From the NCBI GenBank assembly GCA_947853365.1, contig CANTWQ010000002.1:1-6703 (forward strand): 6,703 nt of DNA, written 5' to 3'. The stretch comes from an uncultured Bacilli bacterium (GTDB taxonomy: Bacteria > Bacillota_I > Bacilli_A > RF39 > UBA660). Shown in pieces: positions 1 to 6,082 of this stretch (position 1 is the first letter of the stretch; each line of letters opens with the position of its first letter). The notes beneath the pieces are model-generated. The model did no database searches, had not been told where the DNA came from, and saw nothing but the letters and a program-made list of their open reading frames with translations. A program made the translations under genes and the position numbers.

Positions 1-738
1 GTCGTAATGGAATGTACAGGAAAATTCACTTCGCAAGAAAAAGCAATGGCCCATATTACGGCCGGCGCTAAAAAAGTAATTATTTCGGCACCGGCAAAAG
101 GGAATGCGAAAACCATTGTGTATAATGTAAACCATGAAACATTAGATGGAAGTGAGAGCATTATCTCTGCTGCTTCTTGTACGACAAATTGTCTTGCACC
201 AGTATTAAAAGTATTAGACGATCATTTCAAAGTAAAACGTGGATACATGACAACGGTACATGCTTATACCAATGACCAAGCAACACTCGATGTTCCTCAC
301 AAAAAAGGAATTAAAGCACGTCGTGGAAGAGCCGCTGCCGCTAACATTATCCCGGCATCGACCGGGGCAGCCAAAGCGATTGGGGAAGTGTTGCCAAATC
401 TAAAAGGCAAATTAGATGGAACCGCTATGCGCGTTCCAGTACCAGATGGGTCAGTGATCGATTTGACACTAGAACTTGAAACCAACACCACCGTCGAAGA
501 AATCAATCAAGCGTTTGCAAACAGTCAAAGTGAAACATTGAAGTTTACGATGGATCCTATTGTATCGAGTGATGTCATTGGCCAAAGCTATGGCGCAGTA
601 GTAGACGGCCTATCAACCAGTATTCTCGAAACAGATGGAAAGCAACTGGTCAAAGTTGTAGCATGGTATGATAACGAATATGGATACTCATCACAAATGA
701 TTAGAACAGCTAAATATTTAATGGAAATAACCAAATAG
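1..738 (+). CDS. gap: Glyceraldehyde-3-phosphate dehydrogenase, phosphorylating (5'-truncated by window edge)
   Basis: Cytosolic glycolytic enzyme that oxidises glyceraldehyde 3-phosphate to 1,3-bisphosphoglycerate with NAD(P) and phosphate. The reading frame is open from base 1, so the gene starts upstream; about 245 of the family's roughly 335 residues are present and the N-terminal Rossmann glycine motif is missing. The first residues, VVMECTGKF, match the family's VxECTGxF strand. The catalytic cysteine lies in SAASCTTNC (Cys codon 178-180) and the catalytic histidine in TTVHAYTND (codon 259-261). The conserved RRGRAAAANIIPASTGAAKA and AMRVPVPDGS segments and the C-terminal WYDNEYGYS motif follow. 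The stop TAG at 736-738 runs directly into a terminator hairpin, so the gene ends its transcript here and is separate from pgk. Whether it is the glycolytic (GapA) or gluconeogenic (GapB) form cannot be decided without the cofactor-binding N-terminus. Confidence 0.97.
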   Translation, partial: VVMECTGKFTSQEKAMAHITAGAKKVIISAPAKGNAKTIVYNVNHETLDGSESIISAASCTTNCLAPVLKVLDDHFKVKRGYMTTVHAYTNDQATLDVPHKKGIKARRGRAAAANIIPASTGAAKAIGEVLPNLKGKLDGTAMRVPVPDGSVIDLTLELETNTTVEEINQAFANSQSETLKFTMDPIVSSDVIGQSYGAVVDGLSTSILETDGKQLVKVVAWYDNEYGYSSQMIRTAKYLMEITK

Positions 739-758
739 ATGCCCTGGGCATCTTTTTT
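737..758 (+). terminator. Rho-independent terminator of gap
   Basis: AGATGCC pairs with GGCATCT around a CTG loop (7 bp stem), followed immediately by a run of T at 753-758. The left arm starts within the TAG stop codon of gap, so there is no spacer between gene end and hairpin. Confidence 0.88.
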
Positions 759-771
759 CTATCTAATGCAG

Positions 772-800
772 TTGCGCCTTTCTTGGCAATTTGCTATAAT
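772..800 (+). promoter_or_regulatory. Sigma-A-type promoter of the Nudix gene
   Basis: A perfect -10 TATAAT at 795-800 is preceded by the extended-10 dinucleotide (TGC just before it). A partial -35 TTGCGC at 772-777 lies at exactly 17 bp spacing. Transcription would start near 807, giving a leader of about 16 nt before the ATG at 823. This rules out the longer reading frame that begins at 739 inside the gap terminator. Confidence 0.8.
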
Positions 801-810
801 AAAAGAAAAT

Positions 811-817
811 AGAGGTG
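811..817 (+). promoter_or_regulatory. Ribosome binding site that sets the Nudix start
   Basis: AGAGGTG lies 5 nt before the ATG at 823. The in-frame upstream ATG at 739 has no such site and lies upstream of the promoter. A second in-frame ATG at 832 is possible but further from the site. Confidence 0.7.
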
Positions 818-822
818 AAAGT

Positions 823-1257
823 ATGGAACCAATGAAAAAATCTTATTGTGGCTCGACCTTTATTATCGATCCCAAACGAAATAAAATTTTATTGATGTAT
901 CATAAAAAATTTCAAAATTGGATTCAACCAGGAGGGCATTTAAAAGAAGGAGAAACCCCTGAAGAAGGAGCGATTCGGCAAGCCTTTGAAGAAACTGGCA
1001 TCAAAGTAAAACTTGTCGAAGGGAAACCTTTCATCATTGAGGAATATCAGAATTTTGCGGGAGATTTAATTGATTATCAATATCTTGCTTTCCCAGATGG
1101 AGACAATCAACAACTCATCAACAGTGAAGAAAGTTTTGATGTAGACTGGTTTAGTTTAGAGGAATTAAATCACATTCCAGTATTTCCGGATGTTAAAACA
1201 AAAGCACGGATGTTTTTAACACCAGGTTACCGTTATCATATCGATGAAAAGAAATAA
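823..1257 (+). CDS. Nudix hydrolase
   Basis: A 144-aa single-domain Nudix protein, expected to hydrolyse a nucleoside diphosphate linked to another group, using divalent metal; the substrate cannot be told from sequence. The Nudix box spans residues 38-60: it begins GHLKEGE and ends RQAFEETGI, with the Gly-x5-Glu-x7-Arg spacing intact. The motif's usual Arg-Glu pair is Arg52-Gln53 here, while the metal-binding Glu56 and Glu57 are kept. In MutT the equivalent glutamate matters for catalysis, so activity may be altered. WIQPGGH before the box is typical of small nucleotide-cleaning or ADP-sugar Nudix enzymes. The start at 823 is chosen from the RBS and the promoter just upstream; reading from 739 would begin inside the gap terminator. 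The gene has its own promoter and terminator, so it is an independent unit sitting between gap and pgk. Family call is firm; specificity is unknown. Confidence 0.93.
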   Translation: MEPMKKSYCGSTFIIDPKRNKILLMYHKKFQNWIQPGGHLKEGETPEEGAIRQAFEETGIKVKLVEGKPFIIEEYQNFAGDLIDYQYLAFPDGDNQQLINSEESFDVDWFSLEELNHIPVFPDVKTKARMFLTPGYRYHIDEKK

Positions 1258-1276
1258 TTGTGAATAGATTGTCACT

Positions 1277-1301
1277 AGAGAATCGAACAGATTCTCTTTT
1301 T
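1277..1301 (+). terminator. Rho-independent terminator of the Nudix gene
   Basis: AGAGAATC (1277-1284) pairs with GATTCTCT (1290-1297) around a GAACA loop, giving an 8 bp stem followed by TTTT(C). It lies 19 nt after the TAA stop of the Nudix gene and just before the pgk promoter. Confidence 0.87.
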
Positions 1302-1315
1302 CATATAGAAAAATG

Positions 1316-1324
1316 TGATATAAT
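1316..1324 (+). promoter_or_regulatory. Extended -10 promoter of the pgk operon
   Basis: TGATATAAT gives a perfect -10 hexamer (1319-1324) with a TGn extension. The region 17 bp upstream (about 1296-1301) falls in the T-tract of the preceding terminator and has no good -35, so this would be an extended-10 promoter. Predicted start is near 1331, leaving a leader of about 29 nt before the pgk ATG. I see no convincing CcpA (cre) or CggR-type operator here. Confidence 0.75.
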
Positions 1325-1359
1325 GTACTTAGTAAGTATAGAATCCAGGAGAGAAGAAT

Positions 1360-2541
1360 ATGAAAAAAACCATTTGTGATTTTGATTTAAATGAAAAAAA
1401 AGTAATCATTCGTTGTGATTTTAATGTTCCTATGAAAGACGGGAAAATCATGGACGATACGAGAATTCAAGAAAGTCTAAAAACCATTCAGTATGCGATA
1501 GATCATAATGCCATCGTCATTTTGCTATCGCATTTAGGAAGAGTCAAAGAAGAAACTGATCTGGTCAAATATAATCTTGCTCCAGTTGCCAAACGATTGA
1601 GTGAATGCCTCCATCATCCTGTTTTGTTTTGTAACAAAACAAGAGGCCAAACGTTAGAAAATACCATTGCCAATATGCATCCCAAAGATGTGTTGTTGTT
1701 ACAAAATACGAGATATGAAGACTTAGATGGAAAAAAGGAAAGTAAAAATGATCCAGAATTGGGCGCTTATTGGGCAAGTCTTGGAGATATTTTTATCAAT
1801 GATGCTTTTGGAACCGCCCATCGTAGCCATGCTTCTAACGTCGGAATTGCCTCCCATCTACCGAGCGGAGTAGGATTCTTAATCGAGAAAGAATTACATA
1901 TTTTAGCATCTTTAAAAGAACCAGAACATCCTTATGTTGTGATTTTAGGAGGGGCAAAAGTACAAGATAAAATTGGTGTCATTGAAAATCTAGCACCGAA
2001 AGCAGATCATCTTATGATCGGTGGAGGAATGGCCTTTACCTTTCTCAAAGCCCAAGGGTATGCCATTGGATCTTCCCTATGTGATGAGGAAAATATTCCT
2101 TTTTGCCAAAAAATGTTGGATCTTTATGCTGATAAAATCATGTTACCAAAAGATGTCAATGTAACCACTTCTTTTTCTAATGATACCCCGAGCCATATCA
2201 CTACCATTGATCATATCGAAACAAACGAAATGGGAATGGACATTGGTCCAGAAACAATCAAGGCCATGCAAGACGTGTTACAACAAGCCAAAACTGTCCT
2301 TTGGAATGGACCACTTGGCGTATATGAATTTGAAACTTTCCGAAAAGGAACGGAAAGCATCTTATCTTATTTAACAACCATCAAAACTAAGACCATTCTT
2401 GGTGGAGGAGATATTGTTGCATGCGCTTCCGAGCTAGGATATAAAGATAAAGTGACCCATGCTTCTACCGGAGGAGGCGCAACACTAACGTATCTAGAAG
2501 GAAAACCACTTCCAGGAATCGATTGTATCGACGAAAAATAA
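1360..2541 (+). CDS. pgk: Phosphoglycerate kinase
   Basis: A 393-aa cytosolic kinase of usual full length that transfers phosphate from 1,3-bisphosphoglycerate to ADP, the first ATP-yielding step of glycolysis. Substrate-side motifs are RCDFNVP (18-24), DDTRI (32-36), HLGR (58-61) and NDAFGTAHRSH (147-157). Nucleotide-side motifs are GGAKVQDK (197-204), GGGMA (221-225), LWNGPLGVYE (314-323), GGGD (348-351) and STGGGA (369-374). The usual LLENxRF segment reads LLLQNTRY here (Gln at 115 for the common Glu), a single-base change in codon terms. The start is set by the AGGAGAG ribosome binding site at 1347-1353. It is the first gene of the six-gene unit; the next gene starts 13 nt after its stop. 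The gene is separated from gap by a Nudix gene and two terminators, unlike the usual contiguous gap-pgk order. Confidence 0.97.
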   Translation: MKKTICDFDLNEKKVIIRCDFNVPMKDGKIMDDTRIQESLKTIQYAIDHNAIVILLSHLGRVKEETDLVKYNLAPVAKRLSECLHHPVLFCNKTRGQTLENTIANMHPKDVLLLQNTRYEDLDGKKESKNDPELGAYWASLGDIFINDAFGTAHRSHASNVGIASHLPSGVGFLIEKELHILASLKEPEHPYVVILGGAKVQDKIGVIENLAPKADHLMIGGGMAFTFLKAQGYAIGSSLCDEENIPFCQKMLDLYADKIMLPKDVNVTTSFSNDTPSHITTIDHIETNEMGMDIGPETIKAMQDVLQQAKTVLWNGPLGVYEFETFRKGTESILSYLTTIKTKTILGGGDIVACASELGYKDKVTHASTGGGATLTYLEGKPLPGIDCIDEK

Positions 2542-2554
2542 AAGGGGGATTAAA

Positions 2555-2941
2555 ATGCAAGACAGACATTTGGAAACACTAGAAAACCAAAGAGAATCGT
2601 TCCATATTCGTCAAAAATTTGCATTGAAAGAAGGCAATCAGATCATCGCCAAAAGCTTTTTGGACGGATATACCGATACGAAATTTGGCATCTTATCTTT
2701 TGAAACGACCAAACAAAGTTCTTATCCCATCATGAAAATGCTACTCGAAGAAACAGAACATTATATTTTAGAGCATTATGATCTCGAAACATTGAGCTTT
2801 GAAACCAATGAAGAGAACTTAATTCGGTGTGCCACAGATCTAAATTGGGATGTATCCCCAAGTGAAAACGCCTTTTTTATCGTAAAAGAAAGAACAAGAG
2901 AAAACGAAACAGGAGAATGGTATGAAAAAATTTCGAAATAA
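2555..2941 (+). CDS. Hypothetical protein, possibly degenerate GNAT fold
   Basis: A 128-aa soluble, acidic protein that I do not recognise by family. It has a strong ribosome binding site (AAAGGGGGA, 2541-2549) partly overlapping the pgk stop codon, and no signal peptide or membrane segment. The order of predicted elements is two N-terminal strands (about 15-37), a strand at 44-50, a helix at 58-75, a strand at 77-82, a helix at 85-95 and a final strand at 106-112. The C-terminal part (LSFETNEENLIRCATDLNW followed by a FFIV strand) resembles the end of GNAT acetyltransferases, where a helix starting with Asn precedes a final strand. However, the acetyl-CoA-binding R/Q-x-x-G-x-G/A motif is absent, so catalytic activity is doubtful. 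Its last 20 bases overlap the next gene, which points to translational coupling with the membrane protein. GNAT is a low-confidence guess. Confidence 0.8.
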   Translation: MQDRHLETLENQRESFHIRQKFALKEGNQIIAKSFLDGYTDTKFGILSFETTKQSSYPIMKMLLEETEHYILEHYDLETLSFETNEENLIRCATDLNWDVSPSENAFFIVKERTRENETGEWYEKISK

Positions 2942-3932
2942 TGGAATCATCCTATTACTAATCACAATTATCGTTCTATACTTTGTAATGAAAGATAATT
3001 TTGTATCAATTATCCATGAATTAAGCAAAGTAAATATTTTATGGTTTATTTTAGCCCTCATTGTAGTCCTACTCTATGTCTTTTTTCAGGCCAAAGGACT
3101 ATATGAAATTATTAAAGTATATGATAAAAAGTACAAATGGCATCAAGCCTTAAAACTACAGTTTATGACGAATTTCTTTAATGGAATTACTCCTTTTTCT
3201 ACTGGAGGGCAACCATTACAAGTGTATATTTTAAAAAGAGATGGAATTCGTGCAACAAATGGAACTAATATTATTATGCAAAACTTTATTCTTTATCAAT
3301 GCGCTTTAGTATTATATGGAATTGTTGCTCTAGGTATCAATGCCTTGACTGGAATGTTCTCATCCCTTCCTGTTTTGAGAAGCTTAATCGTATTGGGTTT
3401 TGGAATTAACACAGCAGTTTTAGTTGGATTATTTGTCATCAGTTTTACCAAGAAATTAAACCATTGGGTGATGGAAAAAGGAATACAGATGTTAGCCAAA
3501 ATGCATTTAGTCAAAAACAGTAAAGAAACCGAAGAAAAATGGGAGGAAAGATTAACGACTTTTCATAATGGTGCGAAAGCATTATTTCGTAACCGAAAGA
3601 CATTATTAAAAGGTTTTCTCTACCAGGTATTAGGTCTAACTTGTCTTTATATTTTACCATACTTTGTCTTCCAAGCATTGGGAGCAGATCCTCACATTTC
3701 AGCTTTAGTAGCGATTGTTGCATCTGCATATATTTGGATTATCGGTGCTTTCGTTCCCATCCCGGGAGCATCGGGGGGAATTGAATATGGGTTTTTACAA
3801 TTCTTTGGTGTTTTCTTAGGAGGTGGAATTCTTTCCGCAGGGCTCATCATTTGGAGATTTCTATCGTATTATTTATTGATGATTATCGGTGGTATCGTAT
3901 TAAGCTTCTATAAGGAGGAAAAAAAGATATGA
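2922..3932 (+). CDS. YbhN/MprF-type flippase-like integral membrane protein (UPF0104, LPG_synthase_TM family)
   Basis: A 336-aa polytopic membrane protein matching the transmembrane domain found in MprF and in stand-alone YbhN-like proteins, a family linked to moving or handling lipids across the membrane. Hydrophobic segments lie at about 8-23, 39-56, 117-139, 150-175, 230-253, 259-281 and 297-329 (the last long enough for two). The two family hallmarks are present: NGITPFSTGGQP (87-98) and VPIPGASGGIEYG (278-290). A charged loop at about 176-229 (KNSKETEEKWEER) separates the halves. The C-terminal aminoacyl-transferase domain of full MprF is absent, so lysyl-phosphatidylglycerol synthesis is not expected. 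The ribosome binding site AGGAG (2911-2915) lies within the preceding gene, and the stop overlaps the glycosyltransferase start as ATGA. Coupling to a glycolipid-type glycosyltransferase suggests it handles that lipid product; the substrate is inferred, not shown. Confidence 0.92.
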   Translation: MKKFRNNGIILLLITIIVLYFVMKDNFVSIIHELSKVNILWFILALIVVLLYVFFQAKGLYEIIKVYDKKYKWHQALKLQFMTNFFNGITPFSTGGQPLQVYILKRDGIRATNGTNIIMQNFILYQCALVLYGIVALGINALTGMFSSLPVLRSLIVLGFGINTAVLVGLFVISFTKKLNHWVMEKGIQMLAKMHLVKNSKETEEKWEERLTTFHNGAKALFRNRKTLLKGFLYQVLGLTCLYILPYFVFQALGADPHISALVAIVASAYIWIIGAFVPIPGASGGIEYGFLQFFGVFLGGGILSAGLIIWRFLSYYLLMIIGGIVLSFYKEEKKI

Positions 3933-5158
3933 GAATCGGTATTTTCACAGAAACCTATACCCCTTATGTATCAGGACTCGTTACGAGTGAAGTCATGCTA
4001 AAAAAAGCCTTAGAAAAACTAGGACATGAAGTATATGTTGTCACGGCTAATCTGGAAAGTTTTAAATATCAATACGATGAAGAAGAACATGTCCTACGTA
4101 TTCCTGGGATTCCAACCGGCATTTATGATTCACGTTTAACCGGCATTTATCCAATTAAAGCTATCAATATGATTAAGAAATGGCATTTAGATGTCATTCA
4201 CTCGCAAACAGAATTTGCGATAGGAACATTCGCCAGAATTATTGCCAAACAATATAAAATTCCAATTGTTCATACATATCATACGATGTATGAAGATTAT
4301 GTGCATTATATCACTAAAGGACACTTTCAGAAATCATCGAAGAAATTAGTAGCATATCTCACGTTGTTCTATTGTGATAAAACCATTACAGAGTTAATTG
4401 TGCCAACAAAGAAAGCATATGACTTGTTTAAAAAGAAATACAATGTCAAACGAAATATTCATATCATTCCAACTGGAATTGAGGTAGAAAGATTTTATAA
4501 AGAAAAAGTAAGTATCAAAGAATTAGTGGCTTTACGAAAACAAGTACATATCGATAAAAATGATTTCGTTTATGTTTTTGTTGGACGTTTAGCCGAAGAG
4601 AAAAACGTCGAATTTTTATTAGATATTACCAAGGATTTGGTTACCAAATATCCCAAGATGAAACTACTTATTATCGGTGATGGACCAGACAAAGAAAAAT
4701 ACGAGACCATCGTAAAAGAAAATCACAATGAGCAAAATGTCATTTTTACAGGAAAAGTACCATGGGATATGATACCAACATTCTATCAATTGGCCGATGT
4801 GTTTATTACCGCATCCCATACCGAGACGCAAGGCTTAACCGTAATTGAAGCAATGGCTGCTTCACTTCCTGCCCTTTGCATTGATGATGAATCTTTTCGA
4901 AATGTGGTTGTTGATGGCTTAAATGGGATTCTATTTAAAGATAAAGAAGGCGCTAAAAAAGCACTCATTGATCTCTATGACCATCCGGAAGAAAGAAAAC
5001 AAATGGCTAGTCAAGCCAGAATTAACAGTGATCGATTTAGCTCTAAATATTTTGCAGAAGCCGTATTGCGCGTATATGAATATGCAATTGCGGCCAAGAA
5101 AAAGCAAGAAGGAATCTTTCGCCGCTTATGGAAAAAAATCAAAGGAGGCGTAAAATGA
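3929..5158 (+). CDS. GT4-family glycosyltransferase, likely diacylglycerol glucosyltransferase type
   Basis: A 409-aa GT-B fold retaining glycosyltransferase. The N-terminal domain starts MRIGIFTETYTPYVSG, the usual acceptor-side glycine loop. HTYHTMYEDYVHYI (115-128) closely resembles the segment found in 1,2-diacylglycerol 3-alpha-glucosyltransferases of Acholeplasma and Gram-positive cocci. The C-terminal domain carries VGRLAEEKN (218-226), IIGDGP (248-253) and the EX7E catalytic motif formed by Glu299 and Glu307 in ETQGLTVIE. The last 20 residues are strongly basic with spaced hydrophobics (IFRRLWKKIKGG), consistent with an amphipathic helix that docks on anionic membrane. The expected reaction is transfer of glucose from UDP-glucose to diacylglycerol on the cytosolic face, making a glycolipid or lipoteichoic-acid anchor; the sugar and acceptor are inferred by resemblance. 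AAGGAGG (3912-3918) precedes the start, which overlaps the flippase-like gene's stop by 4 nt. An alternative is another lipid or polyprenol acceptor. Confidence 0.92.
   Translation: MRIGIFTETYTPYVSGLVTSEVMLKKALEKLGHEVYVVTANLESFKYQYDEEEHVLRIPGIPTGIYDSRLTGIYPIKAINMIKKWHLDVIHSQTEFAIGTFARIIAKQYKIPIVHTYHTMYEDYVHYITKGHFQKSSKKLVAYLTLFYCDKTITELIVPTKKAYDLFKKKYNVKRNIHIIPTGIEVERFYKEKVSIKELVALRKQVHIDKNDFVYVFVGRLAEEKNVEFLLDITKDLVTKYPKMKLLIIGDGPDKEKYETIVKENHNEQNVIFTGKVPWDMIPTFYQLADVFITASHTETQGLTVIEAMAASLPALCIDDESFRNVVVDGLNGILFKDKEGAKKALIDLYDHPEERKQMASQARINSDRFSSKYFAEAVLRVYEYAIAAKKKQEGIFRRLWKKIKGGVK
5141..5148 (+). promoter_or_regulatory. Ribosome binding site that sets the tpiA start
   Basis: AAAGGAGG lies 6 nt before the ATG at 5155. 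The in-frame ATG at 5128 has no comparable site, would add nine lysine/arginine-rich residues, and lies inside the glycosyltransferase tail. The family N-terminus (KLVVANHKMN) fits only the 5155 start. Confidence 0.9.
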
Positions 5159-5877
5159 AATTAGTCGTTGCCAACCATAAAATGAATTTATCCATCGATG
5201 AAATCAGAAGATATAAAATTGATCTTGAAGGTAGAATTAGAAAAGATCTAGAAGTAGTTATTTGTCCTAGCATGCCCTATTTACCTTTATTAGAAAGTGA
5301 CGAATACAAATTAGGAAGTCAAAATGTTGGGTTTCAAGAAAAAGGCGCCTTAACCGGAGAAACCGCCGCCTTTCAATTAAAACAATTACAAGTGGCGTAC
5401 TGTCTGGTTGGACATTCTGAACGAAGGCAAAAATTGCATGAAACAACGGAACATATCATTGCCAAAGTGAAATGTTTAATTGCCGCGGGCATTACGCCCA
5501 TCTTATGTATTGGTGAAACCCAAGAGGAAAAAGCACTCCATAAAACTGAACTTGTTTTAGAAAAAGAGTTAGTTACGGTATGGAATGCCTTGTCCGAAGA
5601 GGAACGAAATACGCTTGTGATTGCTTATGAACCAATCTGGGCGATTGGAAGTGGTGTCACACCACGAGTAGAAGAAATCGACCAAATCGTCCATACAATT
5701 CACGAAATTATCGAACGCCATTTCTATCACTTTACCAATCGTGTTTTGTATGGAGGAAGTATCAATGAAGAAAATGTGCAAGCTTTAGAAACGATTCCTT
5801 CTTTAGACGGATATCTGATTGGTGGAAGTAGTCTCAATGCGAAACAATTTTTAAACATTTTAAATCGCATGAATTAA
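5155..5877 (+). CDS. tpiA: Triosephosphate isomerase
   Basis: A 240-aa cytosolic TIM-barrel enzyme that interconverts dihydroxyacetone phosphate and glyceraldehyde 3-phosphate, feeding gap. Catalytic residues are all visible: Asn7 and Lys9 in ANHKMN (normally NWKMN), His87 in VGHSERR, and Glu159 in AYEPIWAIGSG. The phosphate-binding loops LYGGSIN (198-204) and GYLIGGSSL (219-227) are intact. Two departures from the common form are seen. The flexible lid loop usually ends GTGK(T/V)A but here reads GSGVTP, and the protein is about 10 residues shorter than typical, mainly after GHSERR. The real start is ATG 5155, which overlaps the glycosyltransferase stop as ATGA; a longer frame from 5128 is not supported. 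Tight coupling to a glycosyltransferase rather than to pgk directly is unusual. No phosphoglycerate mutase or enolase gene follows. Confidence 0.96.
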   Translation: MKLVVANHKMNLSIDEIRRYKIDLEGRIRKDLEVVICPSMPYLPLLESDEYKLGSQNVGFQEKGALTGETAAFQLKQLQVAYCLVGHSERRQKLHETTEHIIAKVKCLIAAGITPILCIGETQEEKALHKTELVLEKELVTVWNALSEEERNTLVIAYEPIWAIGSGVTPRVEEIDQIVHTIHEIIERHFYHFTNRVLYGGSINEENVQALETIPSLDGYLIGGSSLNAKQFLNILNRMN

Positions 5878-5884
5878 AAGGAGG
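5878..5884 (+). promoter_or_regulatory. Ribosome binding site of the 55-aa membrane protein
   Basis: A perfect AAGGAGG begins at the base after the tpiA TAA. It is 2 nt from the ATG at 5887, 5 nt from the in-frame ATG at 5890 and 8 nt from an in-frame TTG at 5893. On spacing the ATG at 5890 is at least as likely as 5887. Confidence 0.8.
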
Positions 5885-5886
5885 AC

Positions 5887-6054
5887 ATGATGTTGATATT
5901 GGACTTTTTGGATGACGTATCAAAACTAGGAGATCAAATGCAAAGATGGATTCAAGAACACTTTGATAGTCCATGGTTATGGATTGCTATCGTTGTTATT
6001 TTGTTGCTCCTTTTTGCCGGAGGATATAGTACCTTACACAAGCGTGATCGTTAG
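5887..6054 (+). CDS. Small single-pass membrane protein of unknown function (55 aa)
   Basis: A 55-codon frame ending in TAG at 6052-6054 (54 codons if ATG 5890 is used). I do not recognise it. Residues 1-30 form a mixed acidic, probably amphipathic region (MMLILDFLDD ... MQRWIQEHF). Residues 30-46 (WLWIAIVVILLLLFAGG) form one clear membrane segment, followed by a short basic tail, YSTLHKRDR. The positive tail predicts the C-terminus inside. A perfect ribosome binding site, a 9-nt gap after tpiA and the terminator 28 nt beyond its stop make it the last gene of the pgk unit. It is likely a genuine gene, since spurious frames rarely combine an ideal Shine-Dalgarno with a well-formed membrane helix and basic flank. 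It may be overlooked by annotation with a length cutoff. Confidence 0.78.
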   Translation: MMLILDFLDDVSKLGDQMQRWIQEHFDSPWLWIAIVVILLLLFAGGYSTLHKRDR

Positions 6055-6056
6055 AC

Positions 6057-6066
6057 TTGACGTCAA
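6057..6066 (+). repeat. Perfect 10-bp palindrome TTGACGTCAA
   Basis: TTGACGTCAA is self-complementary and lies 2 nt after the small membrane-protein gene and before the terminator. It could be an operator half-site pair or chance. TTGACG also resembles a -35 hexamer, but no -10 sits at the right distance. Confidence 0.4.
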
Positions 6067-6082
6067 ATGAAAACAAGATGAC

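Noticed and set aside
297..506. Minus-strand open frame inside gap
   Set aside because: Lies wholly opposite a conserved catalytic gene, has no RBS or recognisable protein features; same verdict for the other antisense frames in pgk, the flippase-like gene, the glycosyltransferase and tpiA.
786..794. Inverted repeat GCAA-T-TTGC in the Nudix promoter spacer
   Set aside because: Only 4 bp per arm; expected often by chance in A/T-rich sequence, so not called as an operator.
739..822. N-terminal extension of the Nudix protein starting at ATG 739
   Set aside because: The ATG lies in the gap terminator hairpin and upstream of a good promoter at 772-800; the extension has no RBS and no Nudix homology.
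2922..3932. Full MprF (lysyl-phosphatidylglycerol synthase)
   Set aside because: The protein ends after the membrane domain; the cytosolic aminoacyl-transferase domain is missing.
5128..5154. Nine-residue extension of triosephosphate isomerase
   Set aside because: No RBS, very basic sequence inside the glycosyltransferase tail, and the family N-terminus and strong RBS both fit ATG 5155.
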